Shown piece by piece: positions 56,279 to 64,000 of a stretch of 64,000 nucleotides of DNA (positions within the stretch are counted from its first letter, which is position 1; every line of letters starts with the position of its first letter). A program made the position numbers and the translations under genes. This stretch comes from Mangrovimonas sp. TPBH4 (lineage in GTDB: Bacteria; Bacteroidota; Bacteroidia; Flavobacteriales; Flavobacteriaceae). The notes beneath the pieces were generated by a model. It was not told the DNA's origin. It saw nothing but the letters and a program-made list of their open reading frames with translations, and made no database searches. Where the stretch lies: positions 186,001 to 250,000 of the forward strand of contig NZ_LBIO01000037.1 in assembly GCF_001280505.1 (NCBI RefSeq), given 5' to 3'.

Positions 56279-57946
56279 TTAGCCTAAGAACGGGTAGCGA
56301 TAATCTGTAGGTGTGACAAAGGTTTCTTTAATCAACCTTGGAGACACCCAGCGTAATAAGTTTTGGGCACTACCAGCTTTGTCGTTTGTACCAGAAGCTC
56401 TTGCTCCTCCAAATGGCTGCTGTCCAACAACGGCACCAGTAGGCTTGTCGTTGATGTAGAAGTTTCCAGCGCTGTTTTGCAATGCTTTCGTAGCTTCTTC
56501 AATAGCGTATCTGTCTGTAGAGAGAATGGCGCCTGTAAGGGCATATTCACTTGTTTGGTCTACCAATTTCAGAGTTTCTGAATAAGCCTCTGCATCGTAT
56601 ACGTAAATAGTGATTACTGGGCCAAACAACTCCGTACACATGGTGGTATACTTAGGATTGGTAGTTACAATAACGGTTGGCTCAACAAAGTAACCTTTGG
56701 ATTTATCATAGTTTCCACCGGCAATGATTTCAGCATCGCTATCAGCTTTGGCGCCATCAATATATTTGGCAAGCTTGTCAAATGATCCTTCGTGAATTAC
56801 AGCTGTAATAAAGTTGTTCATGTCTTCTGGAGAACCCATTTTGAATGATTTAAGGTCTTCCTGAACATAACCTTTTACTTCCTCCCAGATATTGTTTGGG
56901 ATGTAGGCTCTTGAGGCAGCACTACATTTTTGTCCTTGGAATTCAAAAGCCCCTCTTACAATAGCAGTGGCCACTTGTTTAGGGTTGGCGGTTTTGTGGG
57001 CAACGATAAAGTCTTTTCCTCCTGTTTCACCTACAATTCTAGGATAGGTTTTGTAGTTGTGGATGTTTTCTCCTATTTTCTTCCATAGTTCCTTGAACAC
57101 AAAAGTAGATCCAGTGAAGTGTAATCCTGAAAAATCTGGACTGGCCATTACAGTATCGGTAATCATTGCAGGATCTCCGAAAACCACGTTGATAACACCT
57201 GCAGGAACTCCAGCTTCTCTAAACACGTCCATGATAACTTTTGCTGAATATACCTGACTGTCACTTGGTTTCCAAACTACAACATTTCCCATTAAAGCCA
57301 TACATGCAGGTAGATTTCCTGCAATGGCGGTAAAGTTGAAAGGAGTTACGGCATAAGTGAAACCTTCCAAAGGACGGTATTCAACTCTGTTCCAGGCGTC
57401 ACTCGTACTTTCTGGTTGCTCATGGTAGATGTCTGCCATAAACTGTACGTTAAAACGTAAAAAGTCGATCAGCTCACAAGCAGAATCAATCTCTGCTTGG
57501 TGAATGGTTTTGGACTGCGCAATCATGGTTGCGGCATTTATCTTGGCCCTGTATGGTCCGGCAATCAATTCGGCGGCTTTTAAAAAGATGCCTGCACGTT
57601 GTTCCCATGGAAGTTGAGACCAAGTTTTTCTGGCTTCCAAAGCCGTGGCAATGGCTTCCTCAACATGAGATTGTTCTGCAACATGGTAAGTTCCAACCAC
57701 GTGTTGGTGGTCGTGTGGAGGGGACATGGTACGTGTGTTACCTGTTTCTACATCTTGTCCGTTAATATATAGTGGTACGTCCACTTTGCTATTGAACATT
57801 TCTTTGTAAGCCTTCAATACAGCTTCGCGTTCCGGAGATCCGGGAGCGTAAGATTTTACTGGTTCGTTGATAGCAACTGGTACGTTAAAAAATCCTTTTC
57901 CCATGGGTATTCTGTTTATAGGGTTATTGAAAATTTTGAGAGCCAA
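56279..57946 (-). CDS. pruA: L-glutamate gamma-semialdehyde (P5C) dehydrogenase
   Basis: It oxidises P5C/glutamate semialdehyde to glutamate with NAD+, the second step of proline catabolism. At 555 aa it is a stand-alone enzyme of the ALDH4/mitochondrial P5CDH type, not the PutA fusion. Visible motifs: VTPFNFTAIAGNLP near 199-212, the general base region ETGGKDF near 309-315, the catalytic cysteine in GQKCSAASRAY near 343-353 and the C-terminal FGGARASGTNDKAGS near 516-530. No proline dehydrogenase gene lies beside it. The opposing pathway, proCBA, is also in this window. Confidence 0.96.
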   Translation of the reverse strand: MALKIFNNPINRIPMGKGFFNVPVAINEPVKSYAPGSPEREAVLKAYKEMFNSKVDVPLYINGQDVETGNTRTMSPPHDHQHVVGTYHVAEQSHVEEAIATALEARKTWSQLPWEQRAGIFLKAAELIAGPYRAKINAATMIAQSKTIHQAEIDSACELIDFLRFNVQFMADIYHEQPESTSDAWNRVEYRPLEGFTYAVTPFNFTAIAGNLPACMALMGNVVVWKPSDSQVYSAKVIMDVFREAGVPAGVINVVFGDPAMITDTVMASPDFSGLHFTGSTFVFKELWKKIGENIHNYKTYPRIVGETGGKDFIVAHKTANPKQVATAIVRGAFEFQGQKCSAASRAYIPNNIWEEVKGYVQEDLKSFKMGSPEDMNNFITAVIHEGSFDKLAKYIDGAKADSDAEIIAGGNYDKSKGYFVEPTVIVTTNPKYTTMCTELFGPVITIYVYDAEAYSETLKLVDQTSEYALTGAILSTDRYAIEEATKALQNSAGNFYINDKPTGAVVGQQPFGGARASGTNDKAGSAQNLLRWVSPRLIKETFVTPTDYRYPFLG

Positions 57947-58033
57947 AGGTACGATTTTTTAGATATTTATGAATGTGGAGGCCTCTTAAAACCATATTAA
58001 AAATTGGAGTGATTCCGTGAGTTGAATTCTTGG

Positions 58034-58041
58034 TATATTTG
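58034..58041 (+). promoter_or_regulatory. Candidate -7 promoter element of the DUF6695-like gene
   Basis: TATATTTG matches TAnnTTTG and ends 21 bp before the ATG. Confidence 0.5.
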
Positions 58042-58062
58042 ATGGAGTCAATTGAAAATTAA

Positions 58063-59064
58063 ATGGAAAGTACTGGAATCATTTTAACCTTAGCCTACCC
58101 TGAGACCATTGTTATGGTCGCTGAAGAATGGTACTCGCCTTTACTTCGGTTTGTTGGTGTAGGGAAGAAAAATTATGTTAGGGCTGGACATGCTGCTTTG
58201 GTCCTGATTGAAATGTCAACCGGTATTTTGGAATACCATGATTTTGGTCGCTATATTACTCCGGAGCCCCACGGTAGGGTTAGGGGGAAGGAAACAGATT
58301 TTGAATTGGATTTTCCTCTAAAAGCTAAGATTGTAGATGGTAGCGTTGAAAATTTGCAAGAGTTGTTAGAATTTTTAGCCACTCATCCCAAATTGACACA
58401 TGGCGAAGGGACAATGTATGCCTCTATTTGTAATAGGGTAAATTATAAAAAGGCTAGGGAGCATATAACAAAAATGCAGAACAAGCACTTTATGCGGTAT
58501 GCAGCTTTTTTAAAAAACGCTACCAATTGCGCCCGGTTTGTTGCAGATGCTCTTATTGAAAGTGTTGTAGATGCTTCCTTAAAGAGAAAATTGGAACAGT
58601 CCAAAATGTTTACGCCTAGCACCATTGGTAATGTTGTAATTGCCAATACGGGAGCTAAGGTTTATAGGGTAACAGTACAAGGAGAGGTGTCTGTGTTTGC
58701 CTCTTCAGTGAGGAGAGAGAATAGGCGGTTGTTCTTAGATAAATTGAATGGGCATCAGCCTAACTTTATTGGTACTTTAAAGCCAAAATTCAATGATCAA
58801 AAAAGTGGTCATGCACAATGGTTACCTGGAATTGCGGCCGGAGCATGGTTTGAAATTCATGAATTGGAAAGCGTCCAAGTGTTTAGGTTTCGAAGGATTT
58901 CGCCACATGGAAATATTGATGTTGATGGAGTTTATCAAATAGATCAAATAGGATTCGATATCAACGAAAAGTACCAATTTGTACAATATTCAAACTGCCG
59001 GTTCTTTCATATCGAGCAACAGGAGCAAATCTTTCGCTTTGAATTTGTGAAGCACTTTAGTTAA
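58063..59064 (+). CDS. DUF6695-like protein with permuted papain-fold His/Cys signature
   Basis: A 333-aa cytoplasmic-looking protein (no signal peptide). I recall close relatives as DUF6695 of Flavobacteriia; function undescribed. Residues 36-65 contain YVRAGHAALVLIE (His43) and EYHDFGRY (His59, Asp60), and 152-165 contain ATNCARFVADAL (Cys156). A GHxxL histidine followed far downstream by an NCxxFV cysteine is the order seen in circularly permuted NlpC/P60-LRAT-YiiX proteins. The C-terminal 130 residues are beta-rich (VYRVTVQGEVSVFAS, FEIHELESVQVFRFRRIS). Its stop overlaps the 3' end of convergent apaG by 8 bp. Confidence 0.75.
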   Translation: MESTGIILTLAYPETIVMVAEEWYSPLLRFVGVGKKNYVRAGHAALVLIEMSTGILEYHDFGRYITPEPHGRVRGKETDFELDFPLKAKIVDGSVENLQELLEFLATHPKLTHGEGTMYASICNRVNYKKAREHITKMQNKHFMRYAAFLKNATNCARFVADALIESVVDASLKRKLEQSKMFTPSTIGNVVIANTGAKVYRVTVQGEVSVFASSVRRENRRLFLDKLNGHQPNFIGTLKPKFNDQKSGHAQWLPGIAAGAWFEIHELESVQVFRFRRISPHGNIDVDGVYQIDQIGFDINEKYQFVQYSNCRFFHIEQQEQIFRFEFVKHFS

Positions 59065-59443
59065 GTGCAAACGGTGCACTAAGTTTGAAGGCAGGAATAT
59101 AGACTTTAAAATTATTGGAGGAAGTAAAGTTTACCATATTGTAGTAGCCCTTCATTGCGCCAAAGGGAGATGTCAAAAGACACCCCGAATTATAGGTGTG
59201 GGATTCTCCGGGTTGTAGAACAGGCTTCTTACCAATGACGCCTTCTCCTTCAACAATTTCAACATTGTTAAGGGCGTCATAGATTTTCCAATGCCTTGAA
59301 TTTAATTGGACGGCATCCTTGCCTTGGTTTTCTATAGTGACTTTATAGCCAAAGGCAAAATGCACTTTATAATTTTTATAAAATGTCCCTTCAAAAGTAG
59401 TGTCTACGGAAATCTTTATACCGCTTGTAACTTGTTGTACCAT
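59057..59443 (-). CDS. apaG: ApaG domain protein
   Basis: A 128-aa protein with the single fibronectin-like ApaG fold: YKVHFAFGYKVTIENQG near 24-40, SRHWKIYDA near 49-57, VEGEGVIGKKPVLQPGESHTYNSGC in the middle and the LTSPFGAMKGYY signature near 90-101. ApaG is linked to Co2+/Mg2+ handling in enterobacteria, but its biochemical activity is unresolved. Length is standard. It overlaps the convergent DUF6695-like gene by 8 bp. Confidence 0.95.
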   Translation of the reverse strand: MVQQVTSGIKISVDTTFEGTFYKNYKVHFAFGYKVTIENQGKDAVQLNSRHWKIYDALNNVEIVEGEGVIGKKPVLQPGESHTYNSGCLLTSPFGAMKGYYNMVNFTSSNNFKVYIPAFKLSAPFALN

Positions 59444-59543
59444 AAAGTATGACTTAAAAAGCTAAAATAATGTATTTTTCTTTTGCTTGGCGAATTTTGG
59501 CTTTTCTAGACGTTATTTTTAACATCTATAATGATTTTGAGGC

Positions 59544-60914
59544 TTATTTTATATTGAAATTATGATTTTCGACAAAGGTTTCCAATTCTTTAAAGAAATT
59601 AATAATGTCTTTTTCCTCTAAACTTGAATTGACGGTTACTAATCTTACAAATTCCTGATTTTTAAAAACGCCAAAGCTTACCATTAGCGTTGCATTTTGG
59701 TAGAGGGCTGTGCAAAGCCCTTTTGCAGGAATGTCTTTATAGTTGAAGCAAACCGAAATGGAATCCTCAAAGCTGTACAGCTCGTAGTCGGGATGGATGT
59801 TTATATAGTTTCTTGCCACATCGGCCAACTGGAATTGTTTGTCAACAAGTCGCTCCAAGCCTTGAGTGCCTATGCTTTTCCAAAGTGTCCAGAATTTTAA
59901 GGCATCGTTACGCCTGCCACATTGCAAAGAGATTTTGCCAAGGTTGAATTCGTCCCCATCTGTTTGGTATAAATACTCCGCATCATTTGAAAAGGACAAG
60001 TGCAGGTCTTTTGTGTCTTGTGTAACAATAATGGAACAGCTCAAAGGTGTGCCTAACATTTTGTGGGCATTTACACTAAAGGAATTTGTTAGTTCAACCC
60101 CATTTACTAGATGTTTGAATTTCTTACTGAAAATTACCGAGCCACAATAGGCGCCATCCAAGTGCAGCCATAGATTGTATCTACTACTAACTTTGTGGAT
60201 AAGGGGGACATCATCGAAGGCTCCCATGACAGTAGTGCCGGCGGTGCAGTTCACAAAAAACGGATGATTGCCTACTGCAAGGTCTTTTTTGATTTTCATT
60301 TCAAGGTCATCTGCCAGCATTTCGCCATGGCTGTTGGTTTTCACCTCTCGTACTTGATTTCGTCCTATTCCCATTAAAGCGGCATTTTTGCTGATGGAAT
60401 AGTGTGATACTTCTGAGGTGTAAACAATCATTTTGGAATTGATACCTGTATTGCGTGATGTTATATCGTATTTGTCACGGGCCATTACCATGGCCATAAA
60501 GTTGCTCATGGATCCTCCGGGGGCAAAAGTGCCATCACTTTGCGGACCGTAGCCTATCATGCTACAGATTTTCTTAAGGATGATTTTTTCTATTCCTATT
60601 TGAGGCCCTCCTACCTTATAGGTGTACATGCTATTGTTAAGCATAACGGCTAAAAGGTCTCCTAGGGTTGCTTTACTTATACGGCCACCATATAATTGAT
60701 TGAAAAAGGCGACCGAAGCCGTTTTTGGCGTGTATTTGATGATTTCTAGAAGTGAAGCCTTAAAGTCTTTGCTTAGTGTTGGTGTATCAGGAAGTTCAAG
60801 ATCTAAGCTGTCAAATAATTGGTCTGTGTCAATAGGTTTTGCCACAGGTTGACGTTGTTCTTCTTCCAAAAGGATTTCGACCAACTCGTTAAATAGCTTT
60901 AAATCTTTCTCCAT
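59544..60914 (-). CDS. Group II PLP-dependent amino acid decarboxylase
   Basis: A fold-type I decarboxylase of the glutamate/aspartate/cysteine-sulfinate family. I set the start at the ATG at 60914 (MEKDLKLFNEL, 456 aa); an ATG at 60944 would add ten residues. Motifs: FAPGGSMSNF near 130-139, the PLP-stacking histidine in SHYSISK near 170-176, NCTAGTTVMGAFDD near 222-235, LHLDGAYCGS near 250-259 and the PLP lysine Lys285 in VNAHKMLGTPLSCS. Substrate is not readable; aspartate (to beta-alanine for CoA), glutamate and diaminobutyrate are candidates. It stands alone, with no transporter or aminotransferase next to it. Confidence 0.88.
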   Translation of the reverse strand: MEKDLKLFNELVEILLEEEQRQPVAKPIDTDQLFDSLDLELPDTPTLSKDFKASLLEIIKYTPKTASVAFFNQLYGGRISKATLGDLLAVMLNNSMYTYKVGGPQIGIEKIILKKICSMIGYGPQSDGTFAPGGSMSNFMAMVMARDKYDITSRNTGINSKMIVYTSEVSHYSISKNAALMGIGRNQVREVKTNSHGEMLADDLEMKIKKDLAVGNHPFFVNCTAGTTVMGAFDDVPLIHKVSSRYNLWLHLDGAYCGSVIFSKKFKHLVNGVELTNSFSVNAHKMLGTPLSCSIIVTQDTKDLHLSFSNDAEYLYQTDGDEFNLGKISLQCGRRNDALKFWTLWKSIGTQGLERLVDKQFQLADVARNYINIHPDYELYSFEDSISVCFNYKDIPAKGLCTALYQNATLMVSFGVFKNQEFVRLVTVNSSLEEKDIINFFKELETFVENHNFNIK

Positions 60915-61085
60915 GAATTGCGTTTTGAAAGCCTGAAAATACAAGCAAGCTTAAAATTATTAAAAAATTAGGTCATAAACCATTGAAATACAGAGAGAGT
61001 TTTTTGGTGGGAATTTGAGCTTGGCTAGTTGATGTGTTAAAATACCTCAGTGGTATTATAGTGCACCGAACGTTTATTGAGGGGT

Positions 61086-62336
61086 TTAATTGGTGATATT
61101 CACAGAAGATCCTTCCCCAAATCCGATAAGTTTATCGTAACGCGCTCCCAAATCACGATAATAGACCAACACTTTATAGTTGTTTTCGGTTTGGTAATAA
61201 TTACCGCAAATGGCACCTTCGTCCAGTTGTCCGTTTTCATCACGAATTACATATTTGTAATTATAGAAACCTTGTTTCATTTTTATTACACTTTCATAAA
61301 TACCTTTTGTTGGGTTATAAGCCATTTGGTTGCTTTCGTCTGTAATGTAGTTGTTGTAATTTCCGTAGACATAAATGGATTGGCCTGGTGGAAGTTCTGT
61401 ATGTAAAAGTGAAAAGTGGATATTGGTGTAGTCTGCCTCAATAGATACATTATCGGTATCCAGAGCTGTGATTACAAAATTTCCGTTGATATCAGGGTTG
61501 TAAGTATATGGTTGTCCAGCTCTAGCTGTATTGGTGAAGAGGAATCCATGATAAATATCCCGTAGGTCAATAAACTGGACACCTACATTGGCAGCTCGCA
61601 CGTCTTTGTTCTCAAAAAACAAATATTCATTGCCGCCCCAAAAGCTGGATTCTGTGGTGTATTTGTAGATAAGTTCTTTTCCCATGGTGTATTGGGGCTT
61701 AAGATTGGGTATGGCGGTGTTAAGGTTGTTGTTTTGAATAACTAAAGTTTTAATGGTTTCGTTGGGGTTGTTCAGGTTCAATCCTCTGGAATTGATAATA
61801 AAATCAACCGACTGCTTTTCGTTAATAACGCTTACATCTCTGGAGCGCTTTAGGGTAATGCCAACACTTACTAAATCTTCATAAACCATAAATTTTCTGG
61901 AAAACATCAGTTCTTCGTATTGGTCATAAATAGAAATAAGGTAATTGCCACTCTTTAAAATATCCCCGGTTTGATTATTTGGGATTTCAAGGGTGTAATG
62001 TGAATAGATTTGATAGGTGTTAAATGAATTTTCGTAATCGCGTATGCGCTGGTTGTCAAAACCTTTCAAATATTCAGATTTAACAAGCTGCGAAGGCGTC
62101 CAATCAAAATTAAAATGTTCGATAACATAGTAGAAATCCTCCTCATCTCCCGTTAGGGCATCAAATTCCAAAACCAAGGGTTGCCCCAAGGGTAAAATAG
62201 GAAGTTGACTTTCTTGGGTGTCGCCTTTAAAGGTGATGGTTTTGATGAAATCTGGTGGGGCAACTTCGCTAACTTGTGAGAAAATAATGTAGGGAAATAG
62301 AAAAATGTATGCGAAGAGGTTGAGTTTTGATGTCAT
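61086..62336 (-). CDS. Type IX secretion system Plug protein (DUF5103)
   Basis: A 416-aa protein with a signal peptide (cleavage near IIFSQ at 17-21) and an all-beta layout. The N-terminal region after the signal (PPDFIKTITFKG...LPILPLGQPLVLEFDAL) and the YYVIEHFNFDWTPSQLVKSEY segment near 67-87 identify the DUF5103 family. Its Flavobacterium johnsoniae member is the Plug that closes the periplasmic side of the SprA translocon when it is not carrying substrate. No other T9SS gene is adjacent, which is usual for the scattered T9SS genes of Bacteroidota. It is divergent from nqrA. Confidence 0.9.
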   Translation of the reverse strand: MTSKLNLFAYIFLFPYIIFSQVSEVAPPDFIKTITFKGDTQESQLPILPLGQPLVLEFDALTGDEEDFYYVIEHFNFDWTPSQLVKSEYLKGFDNQRIRDYENSFNTYQIYSHYTLEIPNNQTGDILKSGNYLISIYDQYEELMFSRKFMVYEDLVSVGITLKRSRDVSVINEKQSVDFIINSRGLNLNNPNETIKTLVIQNNNLNTAIPNLKPQYTMGKELIYKYTTESSFWGGNEYLFFENKDVRAANVGVQFIDLRDIYHGFLFTNTARAGQPYTYNPDINGNFVITALDTDNVSIEADYTNIHFSLLHTELPPGQSIYVYGNYNNYITDESNQMAYNPTKGIYESVIKMKQGFYNYKYVIRDENGQLDEGAICGNYYQTENNYKVLVYYRDLGARYDKLIGFGEGSSVNITN

Positions 62337-62454
62337 TAAAGTCTTATTTTGATGTAAATATAGTTAAATTTATAGGACGCAAAATTCAGCTATTTAGAAT
62401 TGTTATAAATAAATAAGTAGCTATTATTTCAAATATAATTTAGGTATTAATTCG

Positions 62455-62462
62455 TAAATTTG
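62455..62462 (+). promoter_or_regulatory. Candidate -7 promoter element of the nqr operon
   Basis: TAAATTTG matches TAnnTTTG and ends 37 bp before the nqrA ATG. Confidence 0.55.
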
Positions 62463-62499
62463 CGTCGATTTTTAGACAATTAATTTCAATATCAAACAT

Positions 62500-63855
62500 A
62501 TGTCCAACGACATTAAGATTAAAAAAGGTCTGAATATAAACCTAAAAGGTGAAGCTGATAGGTCCACAGAGAATGCGATCATCAGTAATTTCTGCACCAT
62601 CAGGCCAGAAGACTTTCACGGCGTTACCCCAAAATTAGTAGCAAAAGAAGGCGCAAAAGTAAAGGCAGGTGAAACTGTTTTTTATGATAAAGCGAATGAA
62701 CTTGTGAAATTTGTGTCTCCAGTTTCTGGAGAGATTGTTGAGGTACAACGCGGTGCAAAACGAAGAATTTTAGCAATTAAGATCCAAGCGGATAAAGAGC
62801 AATCTTACCTAGATAGCGGCAAATTGGATGTGGCTTCTGCGAGTGCGGAGGCAATCAAATCTCATTTGATGGCATCAGGTTGTTGGCCATTTATTAAGCA
62901 GCGTCCTTACGATGTGATCGCCAATCCAGACAAAAGCCCAAAGGCTATTTTTGTATCGGGATATGCGTCGGCGCCATTGGCAGCAGATTATGATTATGTG
63001 CTACAAGGTAAGGAAACTGAGCTTCAGACTGCGATTACCGCTCTTGGGAAACTTACAGAAAGTACGGTGCATGTCTCTGTAGGAGCTGGTTCTAATTCGC
63101 CTTTAGCAGGTCTTTCAGGTGTAACATTACATAAAGTGTCCGGTCCACACCCTGTGGGGAACGTAGGAACACAAATCAATAAAATTGATCCTATCAATAA
63201 AGGAGAGGTGGTTTGGACCGTATCTCCTCAAGATCTTGTTATTATTGGAGAAATGTTGCTTACCGGGAAGTTCAATGCGGAGCGTATTGTTGCTTTGGTA
63301 GGGTCTTCGGTTAAAAAACCTAGATACTTCAGAACCAAAATTGGTAGTGAAGTAGCCACTATGGTTTATGATAATGGAATTGATAAGAATAGCAATTGTA
63401 GAATCATCTCAGGAAATGTACTTACAGGAAACCACGTAAAGCCAGACGGATGTTTGGATTACTACAGTAATACAGTTACTGTAATTCCTGAAGGAGATGA
63501 CTATGAGCTTTTTGGATGGAATAAACCTGTTTTTAACAAAATATCAACGTCTAGAGCAATGACTTTTTCATGGTTGAACCCTAAGAAGAAGTTTGATTTA
63601 GATACTAATACTAATGGAGAGCATAGAGCATTTGTGGTAACTGGAAATTATGAGGAAGTATTTCCTTTAGACATCTACCCAATGCAAATTCTTAAGGCTT
63701 GTATGTATAAGGACCTTGACGAAATGGAAGCCTTGGGTATGTATGAAGTTGCTCCGGAAGATTTTGCTTTGACCGAATTTGTTTGTGTGTCTAAACAGCC
63801 TCACCAAAAGATTATTAGAGAAGGTTTGGACTTAATGATTAAAGAAATAGGATAG
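62500..63855 (+). CDS. nqrA: Na+-translocating NADH:quinone reductase subunit A
   Basis: NqrA is the peripheral, quinone-associated subunit of the six-subunit Na+-NQR, the sodium-pumping entry of electrons from NADH into menaquinone that is common in marine and flavobacterial lineages. The 451-aa length is normal. The sequence starts KIKKGLNINLKGEA and contains the biotinyl/RnfC-like loop FVSPVSGEIVEVQRGAKRRILAI near 68-90, GPHPVGNVGTQI near 208-219 and the C-terminal MYEVAPEDFALTEFVCVSKQPHQKIIREGLDLM, seen in parts. nqrB begins 2 bp after its stop, so this heads the nqrABCDEF operon. Confidence 0.97.
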   Translation: MSNDIKIKKGLNINLKGEADRSTENAIISNFCTIRPEDFHGVTPKLVAKEGAKVKAGETVFYDKANELVKFVSPVSGEIVEVQRGAKRRILAIKIQADKEQSYLDSGKLDVASASAEAIKSHLMASGCWPFIKQRPYDVIANPDKSPKAIFVSGYASAPLAADYDYVLQGKETELQTAITALGKLTESTVHVSVGAGSNSPLAGLSGVTLHKVSGPHPVGNVGTQINKIDPINKGEVVWTVSPQDLVIIGEMLLTGKFNAERIVALVGSSVKKPRYFRTKIGSEVATMVYDNGIDKNSNCRIISGNVLTGNHVKPDGCLDYYSNTVTVIPEGDDYELFGWNKPVFNKISTSRAMTFSWLNPKKKFDLDTNTNGEHRAFVVTGNYEEVFPLDIYPMQILKACMYKDLDEMEALGMYEVAPEDFALTEFVCVSKQPHQKIIREGLDLMIKEIG

Positions 63856-63857
63856 CC

Positions 63858-64000
63858 ATGAGTTTGAAAAGTACATTACATAACTTAAAAGAAAAGTATA
63901 AAGGCACCAAAATGGCGCCTGCGTTTAACGCATTGCATACCTTTTTATACTTGCCTAACGATACCACTCATGGTGGAACCCATATTAAGGCTGCCGACGA
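63858..64000 (+). CDS. nqrB: Na+-translocating NADH:quinone reductase subunit B (partial, runs off the window)
   Basis: Only the first 47 or so residues are present: MSLKSTLHNLKEKY, then the NqrB N-terminal stretch with MAPAFNALHTFLYLP and THGGTHIK. NqrB is a membrane subunit carrying covalent FMN and riboflavin. The frame is open to the window edge, and its start two bases after nqrA indicates translational coupling. Confidence 0.93.
   Translation, partial: MSLKSTLHNLKEKYKGTKMAPAFNALHTFLYLPNDTTHGGTHIKAAD

Overview
The window is AT-rich chromosomal DNA from a member of the Flavobacteriaceae (Bacteroidota). The evidence is a primary sigma factor without region 1.1, TAnnTTTG promoter elements, type IX secretion system (T9SS) parts (PorT, the Plug protein), T9SS C-terminal sorting domains on secreted proteins, the lipoprotein Omp85 protein TamL, an Omp28-type lipoprotein, and a Na+-pumping NADH:quinone reductase operon. 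No tRNA, rRNA, CRISPR array, integrase, transposase or phage gene was seen.

The dominant feature is structural. Bases 1-46880 form one inverted repeat with no spacer: position x pairs with 46881-x, and the centre lies between 23440 and 23441. All 19 genes of the left arm recur in the right arm with identical predicted proteins, and the nucleotide stretches I compared, including both outer ends, match exactly. The fold point is the dyad of a Rho-independent terminator downstream of a 193-aa outer-membrane barrel gene. The left arm runs off the window edge, so the repeat may be longer. The right arm continues into unique sequence, so it is probably the native locus and the left arm a reflected copy. 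Such a palindrome would be very unstable in a living bacterium, so a fold-back artefact of library preparation, sequencing or assembly is the leading explanation. A covalently closed hairpin end of a linear replicon, or a true fold-back duplication, would be the exciting alternatives.

Genes of the repeated segment, in left-arm order: trkH and trkA (K+ uptake); ubiE (menaquinone synthesis) and porT (T9SS); an SpoU/TrmH RNA methyltransferase; tamL; fbaA and accD (central carbon and fatty-acid metabolism); a LamG/PNGase F-like T9SS cargo; rpsO and pnp; a hyaluronan-synthase-like glycosyltransferase; proC-proB-proA; a small unknown protein; rpoD; rpe; and the 193-aa barrel. Most are housekeeping genes.

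The unique part (46881-64000) holds two small tail-anchored ORFs, a desaturase-aminotransferase pair, rsmG, an Omp28 lipoprotein next to a TlpA thioredoxin and a DUF6029-like barrel (a possible envelope thiol module), a T9SS-secreted lipase-like protein, pruA, a protein with a permuted papain-like His/Cys signature convergent with apaG, a group II PLP decarboxylase, the T9SS Plug protein, and nqrA with the start of nqrB. Proline biosynthesis (proCBA) and degradation (pruA) both occur in the window, and PorT, Plug and two sorting-domain cargo proteins give it a T9SS theme.
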